From: Bimastos eiseni
Lineage: Eukaryota > Annelida > Clitellata > Crassiclitellata > Lumbricidae
Assembly: GCA_959347315.1 (NCBI GenBank)
Contig: OY365810.1
Location: 4,830,832 to 4,894,831, forward strand
Length of the DNA: 64,000 nt
Reading direction: 5' to 3'
In this document: positions 55,457 to 64,000 of the stretch, one piece after another
Layout: each line of letters begins with the position of its first letter
Position numbering within the stretch: the first letter of the stretch is position 1
The notes under the pieces: generated by a model
What the model was told of the DNA's origin: nothing
Seen by the model: the letters and a program-made list of their open reading frames with translations, nothing else
The model's database searches: none
Translations under genes and position numbers: made by a program

Positions 55457-56620
55457 TCATCCTACGGGATGCGAAGGATAATTCATGCATTCATTTAATT
55501 CATTACAGAGATTGATATAGCGCCCCTTCAAGGCTACTACTTCAGAAGCGCTCCAGACTCCAGCACGTCTAAAAAGAACAGTTTTAAGGCAAGTATAAAA
55601 TGAGTCTGAGTGGACCCTTGGTGACAACCGCAACGCCAACGGGAGCATGTTCCTGAGCGAGGGGCCAACCACTGAGAAAGCACTATTATGTTTGGTAGTT
55701 GTACGGGCAAATGAGACAATGAGCATGCCTCGCTCAGTAGAGCGGCGACCCAGTACATTCAAAGTAGAGTTACAGAGATCTCGAAGTTAAGTAGGGACAG
55801 ACCTAGCAAGGACCGTCATACCAAAGAGATGATACGGTACGAGATTCGCTGTTTGATATGAAGCCATCCAGCATATAGCCGGAAACATGGCCAAATTTAG
55901 AAATGCGTCCAACAAGACGCACAGCAAAACGTAGGACCCGCTCCAGGCACCGCAAACGCCCAGCTGGAAGGTCTGCATAGAGTGAGCAACAGTAATCCAG
56001 TCGGGCAGTACTGAAGACGTGAACAAGGGTAGCTGTGACGTCTGGAGTTAGCGAGCGGGAAACAGTTCGAAGCTGACACAACTGGTAATATGAATCACGG
56101 CAGAGACGGTGAATATGAGAAGCAAAGGTGAGCTCTTGGTCTAACATGACTCCAAGGTCCCGGACACCAGAGGCAAATGCAAAGAGGGGAAATCAGCAGT
56201 AATGGCAGTTAAATCAAGCTTCATAAGCTTCTGGCTAGTGCCCAGTCAGATAAATTGGGTTTTGGGGGTTGAATTTCAAGCGGTTTGACGTCATCCATGT
56301 CTCAAGGACATCCAGCGTTTGGCTATTGCCCGAACAGCAGTAAAGGCATTAGAAGTCATGCAATGTAAGTAGGCTTGGACGTCATCAGCGTACAGGTGAC
56401 TTAGCACATCAGTGGCATTAAGGACAGAAGCAATCTCAGCAGTGTATAAATATTATGACATAAAGAAAGGGATCCAGTATAGAGCCCTGAGGAAGACCAT
56501 AAAGGGCAGCGACCCACGTGGACATAAACCACACAAATGGAGGGCTCCCTGACAAATGAGGCCAACCAGCTAAGAAAGTTACCAGACAGTCCAATTGTCT
56601 TATTGGAAACGCTGGGGAGG
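55457..56620 (-). mobile_element. CR1/L2-type LINE, decayed reverse transcriptase region to 3' end
   Basis: Minus-strand pieces appear in order: GLPQGSILDP (about 56465-56510), YADD with VQAYLH (YADD codons at 56381-56392), LDQELTFASHIHRLCRDSYY, RLDYCCSLYADLPAGRLRCLERV, SFARTTTKHNSAFSVVGPSL and LKTVLFRRAGVWSASE. YADD is the reverse transcriptase catalytic motif. Frames change between blocks (at least between GLPQGS, YADD and LDQEL) and stops occur, so the enzyme is dead. The 3' end carries the GGGGCGCTATATCAATC tail found beside other copies. The 5' part is missing. Confidence 0.85.
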
Positions 56621-57166
56621 GGGGGGGGTTTCCAGGAGATGTAAGGGGAATGTCGCGGTGGAATTGTCCACGGGGCATTTCCCTAAACTCATAATTAAGG
56701 TTATTGTAATTATCCCGTCCATGAAGCATGTGTTATTTCTAACTTTAACACATGGGAGAGTAAGTTCGAGAGTGAATTTATGGTAAAATGCCAATGTACG
56801 ACTAAAGTAATGACGATGTAGTACAACGAAACACTATATTTAAGCTGGGTTTTGAGAAATACTCTTAGCCATACCCATCGTATATTATTAGTGAAATCCG
56901 ATGAGAATGTGGTTGTATAGCAGTGCCTTGTATTGGACGCGATAAGCAGCGGGAAGCCAGAGTAGGACATCCGTGTTATAGGACAATTTTTCTGCATATG
57001 CACAGGATCATCATCACTTGCATCATTTATAGCAGCGAATAGTAGTCATAATAGTAACGATGAAACTGTAATTATCATTTTACAATTTTTCATAGTGATC
57101 ATGTAGTTATTATTCTTCGCGTCTTTTGTATTTCATTAATAAATAAAATTTTGGGCCTTAAGCATC
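56621..57166. other. Intergenic, nothing recognised
   Basis: It contains a poly-G run (56617-56628) and AT-rich DNA. Overlapping short ORFs have no recognisable domain. Confidence 0.4.
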
Positions 57167-57480
57167 TTTCATTCATTCATTCATTCATTCATTCATTTTG
57201 AAAATGTATACAGCGCCCCTTCAAAAAACCTACTCATCTAGGCTGGGGCAAAAAAATGACTTGAGGGTATGATAGAAGGCTGGCAGATTGATCCTAGGGT
57301 GCATGCGCAGTGCTAGCGGAAATCCATTTCAAATGGAGGAGCTCACAACTGAGAAGACTCGGTGCTGCTTAATCGAGGATCGAGCTCGTGGGGCCAGTAG
57401 CTCCCCCAATCGAGGAACGGAGAGCCCTACAGTATGAGCATTAACGCTAATCTTTGCCACAAGTAGAAGCAATTATTAAA
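57167..57480 (-). repeat. LINE-type 3' tail with (AATG)n and a flanking repeat
   Basis: (CATT)n at 57169-57199 is followed by ATGTATACAGCGCCCCTTC, the reverse of the LINE tail motif, then unique-looking repeat sequence including the first 91-bp direct repeat (57303-57393). Confidence 0.6.
57303..57393. repeat. 91-bp direct repeat, left copy
   Basis: Identical, base for base as read, to 57672-57762 (starts ATGCGCAGTGCTAGCGG, ends GAGCTCGTGGGG). The copies are separated by 278 bp and the right copy lies 39 bp from the end of the virus-like ORF. Confidence 0.9.
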
Positions 57481-57671
57481 ATCTTACCTACCAATGAACT
57501 GGTAGATATGTTATAAGCCATTCTTTCTTTGTAACGAGGCAACACGATCAATAGACGTCAATCCATCGAGAAATAACTGATAATCCAATGTCAGTTTTAT
57601 GAGAGCGCGAGACTAGCATGATAATAAACACTGACAAATCAATTAACAGCCCTAAACGATGTACTTAGATA

Positions 57672-57762
57672 ATGCGCAGTGCTAGCGGAAATCCATTTCA
57701 AATGGAGGAGCTCACAACTGAGAAGACTCGGTGCTGCTTAATCGAGGATCGAGCTCGTGGGG
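57672..57762. repeat. 91-bp direct repeat, right copy
   Basis: Perfect copy of 57303-57393, next to the virus-like gene block. Identity shows recent duplication, or recombination after a repeat was moved with the element. Confidence 0.9.
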
Positions 57763-57801
57763 GAAGCAAAAGTAAATAGTAGGCCTACTCACTTGATAAA
57801 G

Positions 57802-58293
57802 TCAACAAGCTAAGATAGGCAAAACCACATTCAGCATAATACAAGTAGTTTCTGCAGAAAAGTGTGCGTCATATTCCCATAGGCCTATTGAATGTCTGCT
57901 AAGACTAGCTTTGGTAGATAATATAGGTTTGACAAGACTTCTTTCTATTCGCTCTCGTAAGCTAGGATTAGGAATATTATTCAACTCATTAATCATCGTT
58001 CTATCAACGACATTCCTAGAAGCTGTATCCGAGTGCTGGTCGTAAGCTAAATCATGATGATATGCAGCGTTGTCGACTCTATTGACGGGCTTCGACCAAT
58101 CCTTAGGAGTTCCATCGAAATTCAACCTCAAATCAAGTCTCGTGTCAGGACCAGAGAACGAATGTCCCGGCAAGTGCAACTCACCTGGATATTTAGACCA
58201 CGGCAGCTTAATACCGCTGGTAACCGAATTTAAAGATCCAACTAAATCACCACCTTCAAAGACTTCACGAATTGTGCCTTTGTCTTTCCACAT
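57802..58293 (-). CDS. Virus-like phospholipase A2-domain protein (Polinton/adintovirus-type)
   Basis: An intact 163-aa ORF with ATG at 58291-58293 and TGA at 57802-57804. Residues about 34-50 (YPGELHLPGHSFSGP) look like a glycine-rich calcium-loop region, and residues 79-85 (HHDLAYD) carry the His-Asp catalytic pair of PLA2-like domains known in parvovirus minor capsid proteins and in some Polinton- or adintovirus-like elements. The rest is unassigned. It is divergent from the ATPase gene with 129 bp between the start codons. No introns. It is probably an endogenised virus-like gene; whether it is expressed is unknown. Confidence 0.7.
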   Translation of the reverse strand: MWKDKGTIREVFEGGDLVGSLNSVTSGIKLPWSKYPGELHLPGHSFSGPDTRLDLRLNFDGTPKDWSKPVNRVDNAAYHHDLAYDQHSDTASRNVVDRTMINELNNIPNPSLRERIERSLVKPILSTKASLSRHSIGLWEYDAHFSAETTCIMLNVVLPILAC

Positions 58294-58422
58294 ATATCAC
58301 ATGTGTCGCTAAGCATTGACCTTCCGTTCTTAGTCACAACATTCTGGGTATTTTTAATTTCAGTAACGAGTTTTACACTTTACGCAATACATCCTTTTAA
58401 AATACAATTAGATATATTTAAA
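58294..58422. promoter_or_regulatory. Divergent promoter region between virus-like ORFs
   Basis: 129 bp, AT-rich, separates the two start codons and must hold both promoters if the genes are expressed. A TATATTTAAAATGG context precedes the ATPase start. No confident TATA box was assigned. Confidence 0.35.
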
Positions 58423-59199
58423 ATGGAAGTCAAAGATTTATCGTGGAACGACATATTATCTAAGAGATTCAATAACCCTCTTTTACCTAGAAGTATAAGA
58501 GGGTTAATCGTAGGAAAGTCCGGATGCGGTAAGACGACTTTATTGCTGAACCTAATTATAAGACCTGGGTGGCAAGACTGCGACAATCTGCAGGTATTCG
58601 GAAGATCTCTCTTTCAACCAGAGTATAAAATACTCAAGCAAGCATTTGAAGAAAAAATACCGAAAGAATCCATCATCGGGCTATTCGGGTTCCAAGACAA
58701 GATCGCGAGAGAGAATGTACCTCCAGCATTTGTCATTGAGAAAATGGCTAAACACTCGGATAAAAAATCTGATATCTGCTGTAAGTTCTTCGAATCGTCT
58801 GAAGATGTACCAGTTCCGAGAGATTTGAATCGTGAAAAGAAGAACCTGATGCTTTTCGATGATTTACAGCTAGAAAAGCAAAATAAATGTGAGACCTACT
58901 ACATCCGAGGAAAACATAGTAACGTTGACTGCTTCTACCTCGCACAAAATTATTTCAAACTACCTAGACAGACGATCAGAGAGAATGCAAACTTTATCTG
59001 CTTGTTTCCTCAAGACCAGAAAAATATTAATCACATTTACCACGATCACGTAAGTACAGACATGCCTAAGGATGAGTTTAAGAAACTATATGAAACAGCC
59101 TGGAAGCAACCTCATGGATGTGTAGTGATAGATCAGACTAGTAATAAGAATACCGGCAAGTATAGATGCGGTTTTGACGAATTCTACATTCCATTATAA
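58423..59199 (+). CDS. Virus-like DNA-packaging ATPase (FtsK/HerA, A32-like type)
   Basis: An intact 258-aa ORF. The ATG at 58423 is chosen because it has a good Kozak context (AAAATGG) and the upstream extension has no ATG. Walker A is GKSGCGKT at residues 31-38 and Walker B is LMLFDD at 142-147. A conserved IRGKHSNVDCFYLAQ stretch follows at about residue 160, as in packaging ATPases of Polintons, adintoviruses and related large DNA viruses. Its role would be pumping the genome into the capsid. It is divergent from the PLA2-like gene and convergent with the SAP-like ORF, 9 bp away. No polymerase, integrase or capsid gene is seen nearby, so the element is a fragment or highly reduced. Confidence 0.85.
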   Translation: MEVKDLSWNDILSKRFNNPLLPRSIRGLIVGKSGCGKTTLLLNLIIRPGWQDCDNLQVFGRSLFQPEYKILKQAFEEKIPKESIIGLFGFQDKIARENVPPAFVIEKMAKHSDKKSDICCKFFESSEDVPVPRDLNREKKNLMLFDDLQLEKQNKCETYYIRGKHSNVDCFYLAQNYFKLPRQTIRENANFICLFPQDQKNINHIYHDHVSTDMPKDEFKKLYETAWKQPHGCVVIDQTSNKNTGKYRCGFDEFYIPL

Positions 59200-59208
59200 A
59201 TAAATCTT

Positions 59209-59566
59209 TTATATTTTAAAAATGGAATCACTTCTACAAAAGATTGCAGAATGAGCTTGAATTTTACTAATCAAATCCGCTTTTCGTAGTCGTGTATAAC
59301 CTACAATTCCGCTCTGTTTCGCAATTTTTCGTAATTCAATACAGTCTTTTTGTGTATTCCATTTTATATTTTGTTGGCATTCTTTTAAGTGAAAAAGGAA
59401 AAGTATTTTCATTCATTTTATATATGAAAGAATGTTTTTTTTGTTTGTTGAGCAATGACTCATCATCGGAACTATTGGAGATTCCCGTGAGTTTTGACCT
59501 ATTGGCGGACGTTTTGACCAGGAGCTTTGGTTTGTGCATGAATTGTGGCTCATTTTTCAATTTCAT
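59209..59566 (-). pseudogene. Virus-like SAP-domain protein, frameshifted
   Basis: Two overlapping minus-strand ORFs (59566-59336 and 59412-59209) appear to be one gene broken by a frameshift in 59336-59412. The start has an excellent Kozak context (GCCACCATGA, ATG at 59564-59566). The second frame ends with a SAP/Rho-N-like helix-loop-helix (ELRKIAKQSGIVGYTRLRKA), which is common in proteins of Polinton-like elements and binds nucleic acid. It runs tail-to-tail with the ATPase, 9 bp between stops. The break indicates that the element is decaying. Confidence 0.55.
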
Positions 59567-59639
59567 GGTGGCCTATTTGGTTGGTATTAGAACCATAATG
59601 TGGGTTGTTGTGATTGTTGGTGATTTTGTAACCTAATTA

Positions 59640-61320
59640 TAGGTTAATAATACGTTTTATTACCTATTGGGTGGGTGAATTGACCAATATTATGGTTAAT
59701 TGTTCTAGTTTATTCGATTATATACTACTAGGGCGTCACTGTGTATGGACCTTGAGCAAGTCCCTCGCGCAAAATTGCTCTGCAGTACAACTGCAATTGC
59801 GCCGTCGAGACGTTTGTATGCACTTCTGAGTAAAAAAGGTTGGAAGAAGGGCGATATCAAGTTTCAGAATAAATAAAATGTGCGCTGTGGAGCCAGCGCA
59901 CACAAGAATTTAGTGTGTGCACACAAATTTTTTATGAAGCTATGTAGGCCTAAATCGTGTCTCCTAACCGGCTGTGGCCTGCCTACATGTAGCCTACCTT
60001 ACTCCACAAACGTTGGTTTTGGTTGCTTTATTTATCGAACCAAAAGGGACTTTTCCTTGGTTATCAGAACTTATCACCATAAACCTTTAGGTGTTGTCTT
60101 AATCTAAATATCGTCCCATTCACCTTGAAAATGCGCACAAAGGTATGATCTATTTATAAAATGTTGCGCGCACAGAGTTTCTTGCGCACACAATCCAAAA
60201 AAAATTAGAGGGAATATTGTCTGCAATTCATCTAGCCAAACGATCAGCAAGAAGTACAACGTTCAAGATATAGGCTAACTGATTAATCCAGGCCTATTGA
60301 TGGTTTCAAAATACGACATTTCTTTATCAACAATTAAGAGTAACGCTTGTAGCGGTTTAACAGAGTATGCGTGTCATCGACAACAGCGGCAATGTGCTTA
60401 CAAAGCACGCAGTTATAAGTGCGGAAGTATTCTAGACATTCTTTTTGGGCACACGTGCACTGTAGGCCTAAAAGATCACAACAAATGACAACGTATTTAA
60501 CTCTAAATTAGAATACTGAGTGAAGTCTTCTTCAGTGTGACATTTTTTGCTGTTATTTGTACTGTGACATTATGTTTGTTCACTTGATCTCGCAATCTGT
60601 GTTCTCTAATTCTAATTGAACAAATCAGAGAAATGGTTGCCTACTGACGTTACAACGCATGCGCACACATTCATGTGAGGCAGTGTTGATTAGCTCAGTA
60701 ATGTATTAATAAGTTTACAGATAAGCCAATGAAGGACAAAAGACTCAAACCAAATAAATACAACGATGGAGGTTATATTCGTCTGGAGTAGAATATAAAA
60801 AATTGTTTGGACAACCGATCGAAGGAGTAACGACGAGGAGCTAAGACCATCTTTGATACACTAGTTTAAAGTGCTGGAAATGCATTTACTTAGAATCTCT
60901 CTTACAACGCCTACACATGTTCTTTTACCAGTAACGATATTTAGTGGTATAGAGAACAATCGGCAGATGGCAGACAGATACTTGGATCTTAGTGTCATAG
61001 ATAGTTCATGTACTTCATGGTTTCATTAAGTCTGTTTCTTTGCTTCACAATCGTTGACTTTAACTTATGGGTTGTTTAGTACTTCTGCGAGATTTGGTAA
61101 AAGTTGCATTTCACATTGTAGTTTTATTGACTACACTGACGGAAGGGAGTCGAGTTTGAAAGACAGAAGAGTTGGTCAATCAGTTGCAATGAACAATTAC
61201 ATTATACTGTAATCTGCTCTCTTTGCAACGATAATGATAACATTAGAGGAATTATCTAATAGATGGTCTTAAGACGATCACGCGGGTGACCTAGGACGGC
61301 GTCGAATGAAGTGTTTGAGA
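59640..61320. other. Intergenic, nothing recognised
   Basis: No further virus-like gene, terminal repeat or host exon was recognised. Short ORFs are unsupported. The phrase GCGCACAC recurs loosely at 59880-60190. Confidence 0.4.
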
Positions 61321-61329
61321 AAGGTGTTA

Positions 61330-61430
61330 AAAGAGAGATAAAGATAGACAAAGTGAGAGAGAGACAGATACAGAGAGAGACAGAGACAGAGAGACACAGA
61401 CAGATAGGCAGACAGACGGACGGACACTAA
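61330..61430. repeat. (AGAGACAG)n microsatellite
   Basis: AGAGAGAGACAGATACAGAG passing into CAGACAGACGGACGG units. Confidence 0.9.
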
Positions 61431-61769
61431 GCAAGGATCTTGAGCACAATCTCAGCACCATCGATAACTAACTAGTCGTTTGTGATCTTTAGAAGAAGGA
61501 CAATATCGAAATAGTCTGTATGTATTGAGCAGAATGCATGGCTGGTTTATTAGACTAAGAATGTACCTAACGTGATAACATTCGACACCTGTGTTGGGAA
61601 AGGGAGTAGTAAGATCTGGCAAGGGAGTTGAGATGCTCAACTGTGGATTAATATCTGTCTAAGACCATTTAAAGGTCACGGTTGACCAGTTTGTTGATTC
61701 CAGGTAGGATGCATCCTGGTTAATTCTTAGTCGATGATTTACAAGTACCCGAGGTTTTCCTTTTATTTA

Positions 61770-62040
61770 GATATGTATGCACTTATGCTTGTATTCATGT
61801 ATGTGCATATCTCGGCATTTACGTATGCAAACATCCATGCATGTACACATGTACGCATGCATATGTGAATACTGTAAGTGCATGTTTTTACATAAACATA
61901 CACCTAATGTAATGTAAAACATGAATACTTACATGGTGTGCATATAAGTATTCATGTTTATGCAAATGTATGTGAATATGTATGCATATGTATACATATT
62001 GTATGCGATGTATTAATGTGTGCATGCATTGATGCACGTG
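61770..62040. repeat. Imperfect (ATGT)n/(ATGC)n tract
   Basis: Scattered ATGTATGT, GCATGCAT and GTGCATG units over about 270 bp. No flanking GGACATTACCCC-type ends are seen here, unlike 7.9 and 16.5 kb. Confidence 0.7.
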
Positions 62041-63394
62041 GGCTGATCCAGCTTCTTTTAAGTGCCTCTTAAGCCGTAACACAACATAAAACGTTTCAAA
62101 TGATATTTTATTAGATTGTCAACTGTCAATGTGTCTCAAGACAGAGCTTCACTAGTACCGTGTTTCTCTTTTCTTCGCTTAGTTTAGATGCATCTGCAAC
62201 TGGTATCTAACGGCGGTGGAAACGCTGCGCAAAAACATGTGAAGGAGCCACAGCATGTAGTGTCAGCGTCGCACCGGTCCATAACGGCTGTGCAGCTGAA
62301 AGACCCACTCATCGCATTTAATCGTGCGTCATTCGCAGAACTGCAACAATCATGAAACAGAGTATTTAATTGGAACATATTGATGATTCACAAATTACAA
62401 CAATTTCCCGATGTCTTGCAAAATTCCTAATCAGTAAGTCACAAAATCAAAAAGACCAACGTGAGAATTATAACCTGACAAGGAACTAGATGCAGAGAAG
62501 TAGCCTACGAAGCAAAGTTGTACATAAACTTTCCTCTCGATTCGGCAGGATCACATCATTAATTGCATTAGCTCTGACATTTTGCCAGTCTTCAGTGATT
62601 AGTTCCGTGTATAATTAATTATGTGTCAACAAAATACATGTTTGCCTACATGCATGCCTGCCAAAAGTAATTTCTTAGAGCCAATGGTCTGAAACGCAGA
62701 GAGCAAAGAGATTCGACTTTTGCGCATTTCATCTAGACATCTTGGACGATTTATCGACTGCTATCAGTTTGACGATTATTTACATCTAAATGCGGAATTT
62801 GCTCAGTGGCTTCGAACATGTTTGATTTTTCTAATTCTAAGTTTGTGTATACCGGGATTATAATTATGTCGGTTTTTGCAAGAATTGTGAGCGCATGCGC
62901 TGCAATTCGTTCGCAAGTTGCGTAGGCCATGTTGTTGCATCCGACCATCCCTTCTTACGTACGCGGTCGGGTGTCGTCGTGCGACTGCGTGCGTCTCCCG
63001 CAGTCGAGTGTTTACTCCTTGCTGGAGGACGGCGCGGTCATTGAAGTGACCTTGACCAATAGTCACGAATGACTATTCAATCTATCGACCAAGACACGAT
63101 GGATGTCTTTTCTTCGTCCCCTTGTACCTCAACGAAAATCCAGACGCTCGTCATCTTCCACCAGCGAAGGACTACTCGTTGACAATGTCCCGTGCCTGCG
63201 ATCGGCGTTAACATATGTCGCTTTACTAATCGACTCAACTTGGCCCAGAGACTCTAAACATCCATGCCATCTGTCAGTTGTCGACGTGAATCCGTTGGTT
63301 CCACGCTTATGCGTGGGCCCATCACTGGTGATTCTGCATTTCGATTTACTGGCCGCCATACCGGCGCTTGCTTTTGCACAGGCAACTCCAACTT
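62041..63394. other. Intergenic; CpG-rich patch at 62950-63060
   Basis: The patch 62950-63060 is rich in CG dinucleotides (TACGCGGTCGGGTGTCGTCG) compared with its surroundings. It may be a promoter or part of a repeat. The plus ORF at 63103-63438 runs into a LINE tail and has no recognisable domain. Confidence 0.3.
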
Positions 63395-63665
63395 CCCTTC
63401 ATTTATTCACAGATTCATATAGCGCCTCTATTAGGTAACTACATAGAAGCGCTACTGACTCCAGCCGAACAAAGTGGCAAGTTTTCTCAAATAGCCGGAA
63501 AGGATATAGGTACATGATATGGGGATTAGGTGCAGCTCCCGAAGGAGGCCATTACAAACCCTAGGGACTACCACATAGAATCCTAGGTTTTGCATACTGT
63601 GCGGCAACACCACCATCAGAGCGAACTTCATGTGGCTACATGTACCTCGGGTCTTCGATCATCGT
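63395..63665 (-). repeat. LINE-type 3' tail repeat
   Basis: CATTTATTCACAGATTCATA then TAGCGCCTCTATTAGG and AGCGCTACTGACTCCAGC match, in the same minus orientation, the tail region at 55500-55570 (ATATAGCGCCCCTTC, AGCGCTCCAGACTCCAG). The coding part is not recognisable. Confidence 0.55.
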
Positions 63666-64000
63666 TGCCGGCTGACAACGGTCCGTTTGGTTGACTAGTG
63701 CAGGGCCAAATTAGAGAGCAAACCAATTAAGAACTTCTAGCATATTATATAATATATGGTGACATGATCAACATTACTTGGGTATTTGGAGGAGAAGGAG
63801 CTCTGTGTCTCGCAAATAAACTGGCTTGGCGACTGTCCAAAATGAGTTGAATAGTAGTCAAGCAAGAATTGACATGAGAATTTGCAGCGCTAGCTGTTTA
63901 CGATTGCGATGAAGAGAATATTTTAATTCATCAAACGAAGCACAGTTAAAATCTGAAAAAATCGTCTGCATTGTCACCACACCATATTACACGGTATCAC
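63666..64000. other. Window end, nothing recognised
   Basis: AT-rich sequence with no supported gene or repeat. Confidence 0.4.

Noticed and set aside
58303..58422. N-terminal extension of the packaging ATPase from GTG at 58303
   Set aside because: It needs a non-ATG start and overlaps the divergent promoter; the ATG at 58423 has a good context and fits family length.
63103..63438. 111-aa plus ORF near the right edge
   Set aside because: Its end runs into a LINE-tail repeat and the sequence has no recognisable domain; the CpG-rich patch upstream alone is not enough to call a gene.

Overview
This is a window of animal nuclear DNA. It is AT-rich and intron-rich, and full of microsatellites, degenerate minisatellites, CR1/L2-type LINE remnants and short non-autonomous DNA transposons. 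The gene families (Ly6 three-finger GPI-anchored proteins, tandem RING/B-box/NHL proteins, a CARD exon, a lectin-like type I membrane protein) suggest a marine invertebrate, perhaps a non-vertebrate deuterostome. The species cannot be fixed from sequence alone. No tRNA, rRNA or CRISPR array was recognised.

Left part, plus strand (0-12 kb): two tandem Ly6/uPAR-like genes with the same structure lie at 1203-3950 and 8505-9518. Each has one coding exon, a phase-1 intron and a second coding exon ending in a hydrophobic tail. A hAT-type MITE with 8-bp target duplications starts 17 bases after the stop of the second gene. A block at about 11.7-12.0 kb resembles the 5' flank of the first gene and may mark a lost third copy.

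Centre, minus strand (12.8-40 kb): a TRIM-NHL cluster formed by tandem duplication and decay. One gene is intact (exons 25371-24225, 23695-23348 and 22293-21413, all phase 1; 791 aa). One nearly complete copy (18155 to 13507) is a pseudogene with at least three separate lesions. Fragments of others lie at 12.87-13.02, 26.04-26.13, 27.40-27.75 and 39.49-39.88 kb. Similar upstream blocks recur beside several copies. Between them (30.4-37.3 kb, minus) lies a probable type I membrane protein gene with a galactose-binding-like ectodomain, a small Cys-rich exon and a transmembrane exon.

Right-centre, minus strand (41.2-52.2 kb): the most interesting locus. A CARD exon is followed by a run of phase 1-1 exons. 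These include three tandemly duplicated coiled-coil exons (111, 105 and 105 nt) and a second duplicated exon family with four copies, one of them frameshifted. The run ends at an NHL beta-propeller exon of exactly the same length (881 nt) and phase as in the intact TRIM gene. Read together this predicts a CARD/coiled-coil/NHL protein, as if a CARD module had replaced RING/B-boxes through phase-1 introns next to a TRIM-NHL array. Short phase-1 exons with stops inside the locus could give CARD-only isoforms.

Right part (52-64 kb): repeats, a decayed LINE, and a fragment of a Polinton/adintovirus-like element at 57.8-59.6 kb. The fragment holds an intact PLA2-like ORF, a divergent intact packaging-ATPase ORF, and a frameshifted SAP-like ORF tail-to-tail with the ATPase. 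No polymerase, integrase or capsid gene was seen.

Repeat biology: a 337-bp element with perfect 9-bp flanking duplications, whose GGACATTACCCC-type ends recur at three other places; a roughly 560-bp inverted-repeat element filled with a degenerate GAAGCTGGATTGATGAAAAG minisatellite that recurs in inverted arrays at 35.8-36.7 and 53.5-54.0 kb; and dispersed CCCGACCC-rich elements.
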